DNA from: Lachnospiraceae bacterium YSB2008
GTDB lineage: Bacteria; Bacillota; Clostridia; Lachnospirales; Lachnospiraceae
Direction: 5' to 3'
Assembly: GCA_000687655.1 (NCBI GenBank)
Contig: JHWR01000010.1
Span: forward strand, 62,001 to 126,000
DNA: 64,000 nt
Shown: positions 1 to 8,206 of the stretch, one piece after another
Layout of the letters: each line of letters opens with the position of its first letter
Numbering within the stretch: the stretch's first letter is position 1
The notes under the pieces: model-generated
Database searches by the model: none
Seen by the model: the letters and a program-made list of their open reading frames with translations, nothing else
Told to the model about the DNA's origin: nothing
Translations under genes and position numbers: made by a program

Positions 1-322
1 ACTGGTATATATCCAGATAATCTGTCTTCAGATTCTTCAGCGTAGTATCCAGATCCTCCCAGAATTTCTCAGGAGTTGTCGCCATGGTCTTTGAAGAAAT
101 GTAAATCCTCTCACGCATACCTTCTATGGTTCCAAAGGCTTCGCCAAGCTTGATCTCGCTATCTGAATACGCCCTTGCCGTATCAAAGAAACGCATGCCA
201 CCTTCGTATGCATTCCTGAGCAGCCTTACGGCTGTATCAACATCAACTCTCTGTATCGGCAGAGCTCCGAAAGCATTCTGCGGAACAGTGATACCGGTTC
301 TTCCAAGTGTGACAGACTTCAT
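1..322 (-). CDS. Aldo/keto reductase, C-terminal part outside window
   Basis: First 107 residues of an aldo/keto reductase (NAD(P)H-dependent carbonyl reductase, TIM barrel). The translation shows the opening beta hairpin, the FDTARAYS segment carrying the family's Asp (D47) and Tyr (Y52), and SSKT with the catalytic Lys (K78); the fourth tetrad residue (His) lies past the window edge. The ATG at 322 is preceded by a GAGGT ribosome binding site five bases upstream. It lies 13 bp after the small gene at 336-569 and is probably last in that run of minus-strand genes. Substrate cannot be told. The family call is firm; the gene is incomplete only because the window ends. Confidence 0.9.
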   Translation of the reverse strand, partial: MKSVTLGRTGITVPQNAFGALPIQRVDVDTAVRLLRNAYEGGMRFFDTARAYSDSEIKLGEAFGTIEGMRERIYISSKTMATTPEKFWEDLDTTLKNLKTDYLDIYQ

Positions 323-335
323 AATTTACCTCGCA

Positions 336-569
336 CTAATTCTTTCTTCCCATTTCTCTGATCATATTGATGGTTTCGATATCTTCCGCTGTCATTCTTA
401 TATTTGCTACATATTCCTGACCATCGGTAGCTGTAAACTTAACATCCATAACTGTGCCTTCAGTCAGCCCCTTTGCTGCAACAGCCTTAAGGAACGCACC
501 AAACTTAGGATGCTGCTGATTGAATGTACCTAATCTTCCTGCTATCTGCATCATGTCCATAGGATTCAT
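336..569 (-). CDS. Small conserved-looking protein, 77 aa, function unknown
   Basis: A 77-residue soluble protein with no signal peptide or membrane segment. The sequence is mixed helix then strand (residues 1-35 helical, 40-60 with alternating hydrophobics) and ends in a charged helix. A GGTGAGGG ribosome binding site sits seven bases before the ATG. It is tightly packed between the lipoprotein gene (10 bp gap) and the aldo/keto reductase gene (13 bp gap), so it is probably co-transcribed. I do not recognise the family. The reading frame on the other strand over this stretch is a shadow. Confidence 0.7.
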   Translation of the reverse strand: MNPMDMMQIAGRLGTFNQQHPKFGAFLKAVAAKGLTEGTVMDVKFTATDGQEYVANIRMTAEDIETINMIREMGRKN

Positions 570-579
570 AATAATACCC

Positions 580-2139
580 TCACCTTTCTTCGATATGATC
601 TTTTACATACTTAGCATCTTCTTCTGTAAGAAAATATCCTCTGCACGGAACATATGGAACTACCCCGCTGCCCAATACCATTTTGTCATCAAACTCAATT
701 ATTGAAATGTGACCGTTAAACACACCATCGGCTGAATCAGCCAGTATCTCGTAATCAACTGGTGGTGTATCCAGTTTATATAGCTCCAGCTCATGATTTC
801 CATCATCATATCCCCGAAGTCGCTGATACATTTCCATAGAAAAATCGATATTGTATTCTATAGTACCACTCTTCTCAAAATCATGATATTTAAATGTAAT
901 GTCGGCCTTGTTCATATAATAATCGACCAGGCCGTCTACATTCTGACTCTCGGCATATACGCAGTAGTTTATAAGATATACATCGCATCCATAGTCTGAG
1001 TTAAGTCTCGTAACGTTATAGGATTTGTCACCAACCTGAACGCTTCCGAGCTTTTCACCATCAGGTGTCCCGGGATTCTGTATCTCCGGAACTATCTTAA
1101 GAGTCATCCCTTCAAATTCTATCTCGGGTATCGTTTCATTTTTCTTTTCATATATATCGTCCATGGTTTCCGGATATATAGAAAAATCAACTCCTCCGTC
1201 AACCAGTTTTTCAACAAACTCATTAACTCCTTCTGCCTTATAATCTTCCGTTACCAGTTCTGATGAATCAGGAATATCACCCTCATACATAGTTATCTTC
1301 ACAGCTGTGATCTCATTTCTCACATCTGTATCGCAGGTATAATATAAGATACATTTACCAACATCCGGTATGTCGGAAGCAATGAAAAAGTTAACCTTCG
1401 CGCCATCATCAACAGGCTCACACCACTTCTTTTTTATATTCTTATTATTTATTGCAAGCATTGACTTTGCAAGGTTAGAAACTTCTTCATCAGACATATT
1501 TTCAAGAAGTTTATCAGACACATAACGCTGCGGAAGATCTAAAGCACTTTCTGAATCAATACCGATGGAACCGATAATTTCCGCAATATACGAGCCACTG
1601 AAGCGTTCCGGATAGTCAATTCCGGGGAATGTTCCGCCTTCGTTTCCATAGCCCTCTTCCCATTCTCTTATACACAGATTATATACGCCTATGCTATCCT
1701 CATCGGCCTCATTCTCAAGGATATCTTCCCAATCCAGACGATAAACCTTATCATCAGCTTCGATGTAGCATATACAGCTTATTTGATGTATAGAATTATT
1801 CATCTTGTATGTCTGAAATTTCGAATAAGTATAGTCTCGTATTTCTGTATGCTTTCCGTCATACAGGTTAAAGATATACTCGCAGCCCGAATCCCAGTCT
1901 GTTGTCAATTCCAAAGCTCTTTTAGAAAAGACACTCTTTAATTTCTCTTCATCATCATTTTCTACCGCCTCTACGACAGCTTCCGCAACTTTTGGCATTA
2001 TTTCTTTTTTTATCTGATCCGCAGAGTATGCCATAGGATCCGTCTTACATGAAACCAGCGACATCAAAATAAGCCCTGCCAAAAGTACAGGAATTATTTT
2101 GTTAAATGTACTTCTTTTGATAATCATCAACCGTTTCAT
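580..2139 (-). CDS. Membrane-anchored lipoprotein, DUF5104-like N-terminus
   Basis: 519 aa. Residues 1-31 form a lipoprotein signal peptide: basic start, hydrophobic core, and a lipobox ending LVSC with the lipidated Cys at 31, so the protein should be anchored outside the cell membrane. Residues about 35-150 have the pattern of the DUF5104-type lipoprotein domain of clostridia (an acidic helix followed by a strand-rich region). The rest is acidic and strand-rich with no enzyme motif that I recognise. The start is the upstream ATG; a second ATG four codons later would give the same signal peptide. It lies 8 bp after the NUDIX gene, so co-transcription is likely. Function unknown. Confidence 0.75.
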   Translation of the reverse strand: MKRLMIIKRSTFNKIIPVLLAGLILMSLVSCKTDPMAYSADQIKKEIMPKVAEAVVEAVENDDEEKLKSVFSKRALELTTDWDSGCEYIFNLYDGKHTEIRDYTYSKFQTYKMNNSIHQISCICYIEADDKVYRLDWEDILENEADEDSIGVYNLCIREWEEGYGNEGGTFPGIDYPERFSGSYIAEIIGSIGIDSESALDLPQRYVSDKLLENMSDEEVSNLAKSMLAINNKNIKKKWCEPVDDGAKVNFFIASDIPDVGKCILYYTCDTDVRNEITAVKITMYEGDIPDSSELVTEDYKAEGVNEFVEKLVDGGVDFSIYPETMDDIYEKKNETIPEIEFEGMTLKIVPEIQNPGTPDGEKLGSVQVGDKSYNVTRLNSDYGCDVYLINYCVYAESQNVDGLVDYYMNKADITFKYHDFEKSGTIEYNIDFSMEMYQRLRGYDDGNHELELYKLDTPPVDYEILADSADGVFNGHISIIEFDDKMVLGSGVVPYVPCRGYFLTEEDAKYVKDHIEER

Positions 2140-2147
2140 ATTTATTA

Positions 2148-2750
2148 TTACGATCCCAACAGGCTACGAACTTCGTCCAGTATTGTTACATCTGCAGGAA
2201 GCCAGTCGACTGAATCAAGTGTCTCTTTGGTCAGCCACCTGGCAGCCTCATGCTCTTTCAGAACCAGATCACCATCTACTATAGTACACAGGAAACAATC
2301 CATAGATAAATGGAATTCCGAATAATCGTACTCAATAGTATCAATATACCGCTCAACTTTGATTACTGTATCCAGTTCTTCTTTTATTTCTCTGACTATC
2401 GCTTCCTCAGGAGTCTCTCCTTCTTCTATCTTGCCGCCCGGAAACTCCCAGCCATCCTTCATGGCTCCGTATCCACGCTGGGTGGCAAAGACTATCTTCT
2501 TTGGAGCCTCTTTCTCACTGTCGATTTCAGCTACTATGATTGCACCTACAACGCGGACAGCCTTGAGATAACTTCCGTCATCACGAAGCCAGATGTATCG
2601 GCCCTCTTTTATATCCTGCTCGGCAATCCACTTCTCCGTCACTTCGAGTTTGTCGCCATCCTCAAATACAAGCACTGCGTGAGGTCCATCCAAATGTTCC
2701 TCGCAGCCATAGTCTGCTTCTGTTATGTCTTTTATTTTGTGTAAATTCAT
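2148..2750 (-). CDS. NUDIX hydrolase with N-terminal extension
   Basis: 200 aa from the ATG at 2750. NUDIX enzymes hydrolyse nucleoside diphosphates linked to another moiety. The Nudix box is present (GGKIEEGETPEEA then REIKEEL), with the usual Gly after the REUXEE core replaced by Asp. About 75 residues precede the NUDIX fold and are not assigned. Start choice: an in-frame GTG at 2780 overlaps the previous stop by one base, but a GGAG site lies six bases before the ATG at 2750, which is the better start. It directly follows the metallophosphoesterase gene, so a housecleaning or nucleotide-signal role linked to that enzyme is possible; this is inference. Confidence 0.88.
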   Translation of the reverse strand: MNLHKIKDITEADYGCEEHLDGPHAVLVFEDGDKLEVTEKWIAEQDIKEGRYIWLRDDGSYLKAVRVVGAIIVAEIDSEKEAPKKIVFATQRGYGAMKDGWEFPGGKIEEGETPEEAIVREIKEELDTVIKVERYIDTIEYDYSEFHLSMDCFLCTIVDGDLVLKEHEAARWLTKETLDSVDWLPADVTILDEVRSLLGS

Positions 2751-2779
2751 AGTGGTCTCCATGTGAATTTCTTTTATCA

Positions 2780-3526
2780 CTACCTGATCTGTACTATCTG
2801 TTCATACAGACATATCTCTTCAGAGTTTATCGCTTTATTCATATGATGATGTCCGAAGAACCAATACCTATAATCCAGCTTTTCTCTTATTTCCTGAAGG
2901 TATCGCGTAAGTATATCCTGTTCCTGAGTTCCAAGTCCAAGAAGGGCCGTAGTACTTGACGAAGTACAATGAGTCATGACAAAATCCACATTCCAGCCAA
3001 TCTTTTCCAGATTCTTCCTGCCTTCTTCCATCTCTTCTTTGGTCGGAAGTTCCCTCTCCCACCAGGTTCTCTTATTGACACGGAAGAACTTAGTATAATC
3101 CGCATACCATTTTTTGATCCTAGGGTCGTCCGGCTCAAGTATGCCGTCCATAATATCATGCGACCTGGCTCCACCAAAAGTAAATATCGAAGCGCCATCA
3201 ATATCAAAAACCTGTCCTCTCATCAGATGTATGACGGATGGGCGTACCTTATGCACTTTCCCGCCATGCCATTCTGTAACCGGCATTTCATTCAGCCTAT
3301 CATGATTCTCATGATTGCCATCTATAAAGAGCGTAGTGAAACTTTTCTCTTCCAGCCAGTCCAGCCAATGTTTTTCATGACGTGACTCGCCTTTCCATTC
3401 CCAAACCAGGCCAAAATCGCCAAGAATGATGAGGTAATCATCCTTGGTCATCTCTTTCTGTTCAAAAAATGATTCTGTATTTAATCTTGTTACATCACCA
3501 TGTGTATCGCCTGTTATAAAAATCAT
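2780..3526 (-). CDS. Calcineurin-like metallophosphoesterase
   Basis: 248 aa, cytoplasmic. It carries all the metal-binding blocks of the family in order: GDTHG (D7, H9), GDFG (D37), GNHEN (N71, H72), a lone His in MTHC (H186) and FGHHHMN (H226/H228). These bind two metal ions for phosphoester hydrolysis; the substrate cannot be predicted. Only three bases separate it from the helicase-nuclease gene upstream, and its stop codon shares a base with a possible GTG start of the NUDIX gene. This tight packing suggests that the three proteins are made together. Confidence 0.9.
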   Translation of the reverse strand: MIFITGDTHGDVTRLNTESFFEQKEMTKDDYLIILGDFGLVWEWKGESRHEKHWLDWLEEKSFTTLFIDGNHENHDRLNEMPVTEWHGGKVHKVRPSVIHLMRGQVFDIDGASIFTFGGARSHDIMDGILEPDDPRIKKWYADYTKFFRVNKRTWWERELPTKEEMEEGRKNLEKIGWNVDFVMTHCTSSSTTALLGLGTQEQDILTRYLQEIREKLDYRYWFFGHHHMNKAINSEEICLYEQIVQIR

Positions 3527-3529
3527 ACT

Positions 3530-5668
3530 TTATAATTCCTCTAATCCCAGACTTTTCAGGTAATTATATGTACCATCATAATACTCCGGAAGTCGAGTGC
3601 TATCTTCCCAGAATCCACTATTTGTCTTATGATTGTTTCCTTTTGGAACGCAAATAACCATTCCAGCTCTTGCTCTTGTCAGAAGCACTCTGTATGCATT
3701 GAGCATATATTTCATTTGCTCCTGTTTGCTCTCGGTATTTGCTATTTGTTCACCCCATTTTGTTTGTCTGATGAATTTATAATAATGCCACTTACCATTT
3801 TCATATCTCATATCAGCATCCCATAGCAAACAGGTATAATCTAACTCCAGTCCTTGAACTTGAATTTCCGTTGCAGCATCCTCTAGATAATTCGATGATC
3901 TGGTATCTGCTTTATCTTCAAGAAACCAATGTACTGCATTTTCATCACCTGACTGTAATACGTGCACACCTAATGGTTTATACCTTGCAGACTCCTTTGT
4001 AATAAGAACACCCGTTCTTTCTGTTCCTCTAACCTGATTATGAAGCCACCTTCTGGCCTTCTCCATATCTCTGGTTAAAACTATAGGATAATTATCTTTA
4101 ATCTCTGCATATATTGATGCCGCATTTTCATCCAATGCGAGTAATGCATGAACAAACGCAGAGAGTTTTTCGGCTCTGTACGAACGAAGTGAAACGCCCA
4201 GATGCAGCTTGTCAGAATAGGTAACATTCTTATTATCCATTAATAGCTCATCGACTTTTCCTTCAGCATATTCAGGCTCCGTAAGGCGTGGCGATATATA
4301 TACTTTCCAATATGGGAATTTTTCATTTAAAGCCTTAATCCATTCGGTAATACCGGCCTCACCGGTATTAATCTCCTGTCCTCCACCAACAAGACAAATA
4401 ATTGTTGCCCAATCTTCTCTCTGATCAAGTGACCATATCAAAAATGCAGCTTCAGACATAGGGAAGTTAGGCACTTTGAGCTTATTGCCATAAGTGCCAC
4501 CCCTTTTCAGATACTCCGCCAATCTCTTATGTGTCCAGGAACGTTGTGCTTCATCAAATATTGCAACATGTTCTACTTCGCCATAACCGGATTCCTGCAT
4601 TTTTACAGCCTTTTCAGGATCAATTTCCAGAATACCATTCTCAACAGGATTCTTGATTTTAGCTAACATATTATCTCGGTATCGGTGAATTATCTGAATA
4701 AACTTTCCTACCTCACGTCTTGAATCAGTCAGTTTCTTTGCTTCGCCTCTTCCCTTACACTTCTCATAATTATCTTTTGCGAGGGCTTCATTTAGCACTG
4801 CAACCAACGGTCCATTTCCCGACAGGTAAACCGCTCCTTCATCATTAACAGGCTTATCAAAGCCCTGATAAGTTTGCTTAACTGCTACATCAAGACCAAC
4901 CAAAGTTTTTCCTGCTCCGGGAACCCCTGTCACAAAACATATACTTTTCTCACCATTGTTCTTGCTTTTGTGAATCACATCCAAAATATAAGAAATCGTG
5001 GCATCTGTAGTCACTTTGTCAGCTTCATGTCTTGTTATATCCTCAACGGAATGACTCTCATATAGAGTTCTCGCAGCTTCTATTATAGTTGGAGTCGGTG
5101 AATATGGACTTATAATCCAGTCCTTGTTAATTGGGGGTTCTTCAGGAAAAGCATTCAAAACCTCCGATATTATTTTACTTATACCATTTGCACCAGTCAC
5201 AAGCGGATTGACTACCCTATCATCATATACTGATGACTGGATTACCGAAGATGAGCTACTGTATTTTGTTGCAATGAGAATTGGAACAATCAGCCTATCC
5301 TGACTAAACCTATGAAAGTTCTTTAAGTCCAACGCATAATCCAGAACCTGATCAACATCTTTTTCTAGGATGTCAGATTCACCAACCTTAAATTCAAGAC
5401 AGAATACCACCCCATATAGTAACAATACTACGTCTATTCTTTTTCCCAGACGCGGTATGTCATATTCAAAGATGATTTCCCCATCAGAATCTTTCCATGG
5501 CGTCAATGCTTCCTGTAATATCTCTATTTCACCGACCCATGCTTCCCTTGTGCTTGTGAGCGCATCACCATGATAGCTATCACAAAGAATACCGAATATA
5601 GCATCTTTATCTTTATTTAGAAATATCTCTAATTTATCATTATATAAACATCGTGGACTTTTCCCCAT
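3530..5668 (-). CDS. PD-(D/E)xK nuclease fused to DUF2075/SF1-like helicase
   Basis: 712 aa. Residues 40-175 show a restriction-endonuclease-like core: D79 in GKRID and, twelve residues on, E92-F-K94, the PD-(D/E)xK pattern. Residues 235-712 are a DUF2075-type ATPase: Walker A GVPGAGKT (248-255), Walker B AIFDEAQ (369-375), a VQGLELD segment near 613 resembling helicase motif V, and LLTRARAG near 652 resembling UvrD motif VI. Predicted role: ATP-driven nucleic acid translocation coupled to cleavage. DUF2075 proteins are often found in bacterial defence settings. Upstream is an AbiE toxin-antitoxin pair (51 bp away), downstream a phosphoesterase 3 bp away. Domain calls are firm, biological role is inferred. 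Confidence 0.85.
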   Translation of the reverse strand: MGKSPRCLYNDKLEIFLNKDKDAIFGILCDSYHGDALTSTREAWVGEIEILQEALTPWKDSDGEIIFEYDIPRLGKRIDVVLLLYGVVFCLEFKVGESDILEKDVDQVLDYALDLKNFHRFSQDRLIVPILIATKYSSSSSVIQSSVYDDRVVNPLVTGANGISKIISEVLNAFPEEPPINKDWIISPYSPTPTIIEAARTLYESHSVEDITRHEADKVTTDATISYILDVIHKSKNNGEKSICFVTGVPGAGKTLVGLDVAVKQTYQGFDKPVNDEGAVYLSGNGPLVAVLNEALAKDNYEKCKGRGEAKKLTDSRREVGKFIQIIHRYRDNMLAKIKNPVENGILEIDPEKAVKMQESGYGEVEHVAIFDEAQRSWTHKRLAEYLKRGGTYGNKLKVPNFPMSEAAFLIWSLDQREDWATIICLVGGGQEINTGEAGITEWIKALNEKFPYWKVYISPRLTEPEYAEGKVDELLMDNKNVTYSDKLHLGVSLRSYRAEKLSAFVHALLALDENAASIYAEIKDNYPIVLTRDMEKARRWLHNQVRGTERTGVLITKESARYKPLGVHVLQSGDENAVHWFLEDKADTRSSNYLEDAATEIQVQGLELDYTCLLWDADMRYENGKWHYYKFIRQTKWGEQIANTESKQEQMKYMLNAYRVLLTRARAGMVICVPKGNNHKTNSGFWEDSTRLPEYYDGTYNYLKSLGLEEL

Positions 5669-5719
5669 AATACTTTGCTCTCCCTATTGACCGATTACAG
5701 CAATCCAATTAATAAACTT

Positions 5720-6529
5720 CTAATCTAATGAAATTAAATACTCCAAAATAGCTTCAAACGCCTCTCCAACATCCATCTGTAACCAGTTTCTATCTCCAGA
5801 TTTTTCTACATTTGCTCTAAATTGGCGATTATTAAATGTAGCAGATATCCTTTTACGTACATCATCCATGTTTTTTTCTTTCATGGTTGGTTCATCAAAT
5901 ATATAAATTTGTACACATTCCATTAATCGCTCTATTTCCACATGATCCTTTAAATAACAGAAATCAAAGATATCTTTGTATCTTGTTGAAAACGGACCAA
6001 ATCTAAGTAAAGATCTCAATTTTTCTGCAAATATCTGTTCACACGAATTAATTAATAAACTTGCGCCTTCATCATCCATACAAACATCAAAACAATATTT
6101 ATCCTGTTCAATTTCTATATTTGCATGAACTCCCAGATCAATCTTACTTTTCAACGAATGACCGGTATCATCTGAGATAACAATATATACTCTCTTCCCA
6201 CTATACTCCTGTTGAGATAAACCTTCAATTTTGTTGTTTTCTATTTCTATGAAAATATCATCTAAACAGTTTAGTTTTGTTATAAATTCTATTATAGAAT
6301 CATCTTCCAAAGAATACCGTATAAAATCCAAGTCAAGATCTTCCGTGGCACGTCGTACATCTCCCGTAATACCGCGCATGACCACCCCGCCCTTGACGGT
6401 TATATTTTTACCAAAAGTGCTCTTTGAAATTGCTTTAAGAATAATATCTTGGCATACTCTCGCATCAGCATTTCTATCAGAATACCCCATTTGTCTATAG
6501 TATTCTACCATTTCTTCAATGTTCGCCAC
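5720..6529 (-). CDS. abiEii: AbiEii-type nucleotidyltransferase toxin
   Basis: 269 aa. Type IV toxin-antitoxin toxin of the AbiEii/DUF1814 nucleotidyltransferase family; known members block growth, some by adding nucleotides to tRNA acceptor ends, and provide abortive phage resistance. The signature KGG (46-48) followed by TEDLDLD (62-68) matches the nucleotide-binding GG and metal-binding DxD of the polymerase-beta fold. The start is GTG at 6529, supported by a GGAGG site seven bases upstream and by one-base overlap with the antitoxin stop (TAGTG), which implies translational coupling. No catalytic residue appears to be lost. Confidence 0.88.
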   Translation of the reverse strand: MANIEEMVEYYRQMGYSDRNADARVCQDIILKAISKSTFGKNITVKGGVVMRGITGDVRRATEDLDLDFIRYSLEDDSIIEFITKLNCLDDIFIEIENNKIEGLSQQEYSGKRVYIVISDDTGHSLKSKIDLGVHANIEIEQDKYCFDVCMDDEGASLLINSCEQIFAEKLRSLLRFGPFSTRYKDIFDFCYLKDHVEIERLMECVQIYIFDEPTMKEKNMDDVRKRISATFNNRQFRANVEKSGDRNWLQMDVGEAFEAILEYLISLD

Positions 6530-7068
6530 TAAAATACCTCCAACTGTAGCGTTTCCATTATCTTATTACTTTTGGGTGCGCAAAGTGCTATATCCTGAAT
6601 CTCTTGTATATTCAATTGAGGAAGTATCTTTCGATAGTTTAATAGTACCTCTTTGTAATAATCAAAGGAAAGCTTACTCTTATATCGAACAAGTTCAATC
6701 AACATTCGTTCTCTGCTATATATATGAATGTCATAACCTTTGTACATAGCAGTTTCTATTCCTACCTTGAATAAGTCATCTGATACAAAATATTGTTTTA
6801 CTCTTTTATCATGGATCTTAGCTGCATCTCGTGAAGTCGCAAGATCACAAACATCCGGAATCACATCCGTCAGATTATAGAAATAGAATGCGCTTTTCAT
6901 AGTTATAACGGCACTGGGATATTTATATGAAAAAATCGCTAAATCAGGCACATGCTCTTTTTTAGAATAAATGCCTTTAGTTATCTTATATAATTCGCCT
7001 TTTTCTATTTTTTTATCTATCAAATAATCAGAGCCATATTCTTTAAGGCACTCTGCACGCGACATCAT
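6529..7068 (-). CDS. abiEi: AbiEi-type antitoxin
   Basis: 179 aa from the ATG at 7068. The N-terminal 50 residues form a winged-helix-like DNA-binding domain (SRAECLKEYGSDYLIDKKIEKGELYKITKGIY region), and the C-terminal part is the AbiEi antitoxin domain that counters AbiEii. AbiEi proteins also repress their own promoter by binding inverted repeats. Start choice: a GTG lies three codons earlier, but a GAGGTG site six bases before the ATG at 7068 favours the ATG. A promoter and an inverted repeat lie directly upstream. Gene order antitoxin then toxin is typical for the family. Confidence 0.87.
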   Translation of the reverse strand: MMSRAECLKEYGSDYLIDKKIEKGELYKITKGIYSKKEHVPDLAIFSYKYPSAVITMKSAFYFYNLTDVIPDVCDLATSRDAAKIHDKRVKQYFVSDDLFKVGIETAMYKGYDIHIYSRERMLIELVRYKSKLSFDYYKEVLLNYRKILPQLNIQEIQDIALCAPKSNKIMETLQLEVF

Positions 7069-7092
7069 ATCAATCACCTCATTTATAGAATT

Positions 7093-7119
7093 ATCCGCAT
7101 TTTTTATAGTTTTGCGGAT
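7093..7119. promoter_or_regulatory. Inverted repeat, likely AbiEi operator
   Basis: ATCCGCA (7093-7099) and TGCGGAT (7113-7119) form a perfect 7-bp inverted repeat with a 13-base spacer. It sits a few bases downstream of the expected transcription start of abiEi, where a bound repressor would block the promoter. AbiEi proteins are known to autoregulate through inverted repeats, so this is the best operator candidate; the link is inference. Confidence 0.5.
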
Positions 7120-7128
7120 GTTTTTGTA

Positions 7129-7157
7129 ATTATATCATCATTTCATATGATTCGCAA
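7129..7157 (-). promoter_or_regulatory. Promoter of the abiE operon
   Basis: On the minus strand TTGCGA (7157-7152) and TATAAT (7134-7129) are separated by 17 bases, a good sigma-A promoter. The start of transcription should fall near 7122, giving a leader of about 50 bases that includes the inverted repeat. Confidence 0.65.
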
Positions 7158-7191
7158 CGAGATGAAAAAGATAATCGGTTTATTCTTTTAT

Positions 7192-7386
7192 TTATGATTC
7201 CAAACTCGAATCCTTATCATCAACGGTCAATCCAGAATCCCCCTTAATCGCGTGCTCAACCTCTGCTCTATATATTATCAACCTAAGCAGATAATCCGGA
7301 AGCTCTCTCTTCCCCGCTTCCCAATCCTGAACCGTTCTGTATGGAATGCCGTAATAATCACAGAATTCTTTTCGATTCATTCCCAT
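7192..7386 (-). CDS. Small helix-turn-helix protein, N-terminally short
   Basis: 64 aa. Residues 3-35 (NRKEFCDYYGIPYRTVQDWE region) form a helix-turn-helix like that of small XRE/HTH proteins common in Lachnospiraceae. From memory, relatives carry about ten more residues before this point; here an in-frame stop a few codons upstream prevents that, so the first helix may be missing. The gene overlaps the last 10 bases of the membrane protein gene in another frame, suggesting coupled translation. No toxin partner is visible next to it. Role unknown. Confidence 0.6.
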   Translation of the reverse strand: MGMNRKEFCDYYGIPYRTVQDWEAGKRELPDYLLRLIIYRAEVEHAIKGDSGLTVDDKDSSLES

Positions 7387-8018
7387 TTTTTCAATACCCT
7401 AACCACAACCGCATTCCCCGCTCTGAGCACTACTGCCATCAACCAGTTCATAATCACGATAAATCCAAAGATTGCGAAGCCTATAGGGTAGCCCCAGTTC
7501 AGGAAGCCGTACCAGTCATTTGTATCCGGCCACACGCCGATACCGTTGATCAGTATATTCACCAGATAGCACAATCCGTATATCAGTGCAAAGGCGGCTG
7601 AGTAAAATGTATATCTGAATGGTATTTTTCCATCAGGAACTTCCAGGATGATGAACTCAACCATGGCTGTAAGCGGGAGTATCAGATGAAACCACAGATT
7701 ACCGCCCTCGTAAAGATTCAGGTCCGTATACATCGGTGCGAGAAATGCAGCGATTACGATAAATGTAAGGCCAACGGCGGCAGCCGCCATAAGCTTCAGA
7801 ACTACCGGAAAGCTCTTCTTCATGAAGTAGAAAACGACATACGCTATCGCAATAAGAGCGCACAATTCATTTGAAAGAACCGTAAAGAACTTGAAATTCT
7901 GGATTCCGGAGGCTGTGAGCCCCGAACCTTCGCCTTTAAATGTAAACATCATATATGTGCCGATTATCCCGAATATGATTATTATAAAATTGAGTATCAG
8001 ACTTATCTTTTTTCTCAT
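7377..8018 (-). CDS. Pr6Pr / FAR-17a-like membrane protein
   Basis: 213 aa with six predicted membrane helices (about 7-27, 40-64, 72-94, 107-125, 135-158, 175-198). Conserved-looking polar spots include FKFFTVLSNELCA after helix 1, NLWFHLILPL at helix 4 and the DTNDWYGFLNWGYP loop, a pattern of the Pr6Pr (FAR-17a/AIG1-like) family. Eukaryotic relatives (AIG1/ADTRP) hydrolyse fatty-acid esters using a Thr and a His inside the membrane; the Thr in FTVLSN and the His in WFH would be the counterparts here, but activity is unproven. It is divergent from the DHH gene. Confidence 0.75.
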   Translation of the reverse strand: MRKKISLILNFIIIIFGIIGTYMMFTFKGEGSGLTASGIQNFKFFTVLSNELCALIAIAYVVFYFMKKSFPVVLKLMAAAAVGLTFIVIAAFLAPMYTDLNLYEGGNLWFHLILPLTAMVEFIILEVPDGKIPFRYTFYSAAFALIYGLCYLVNILINGIGVWPDTNDWYGFLNWGYPIGFAIFGFIVIMNWLMAVVLRAGNAVVVRVLKKWE

Positions 8019-8133
8019 ATAAACTTACTCCCTATATATGATACGCAGCCCGCATTTTTCGTGCGCATCATGCTACTGTTATTATATCAGAAACGCCGCA
8101 TACATCGAGCTTTTATTATGTTCATTTTACAAG

Positions 8134-8162
8134 TTGACACACCAACGAATAGAAATTATGAT
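8134..8162 (+). promoter_or_regulatory. Promoter of the DHH phosphoesterase gene
   Basis: TTGACA (8134-8139), a 17-base spacer, and TATGAT (8157-8162). Transcription should begin near 8169, which rules out the in-frame ATG at 8168 and supports the start at 8207. Confidence 0.7.
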
Positions 8163-8206
8163 GGAATGTGGGCGGGCATTCCCGTCAATCATTAGGAGGA
8201 CTTTCC

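Noticed and set aside
126-533. 135-codon plus-strand frame at the left end
   Set aside because: Antisense to the aldo/keto reductase and the small gene; no ribosome site and no matching family.
3530-5668. Classical restriction enzyme
   Set aside because: There is no methyltransferase or specificity gene nearby; the nuclease domain is small and attached to a DUF2075 helicase.
7192-7386. Antitoxin of a toxin-antitoxin pair
   Set aside because: No toxin gene is adjacent; the overlapping gene codes for a six-helix membrane protein.
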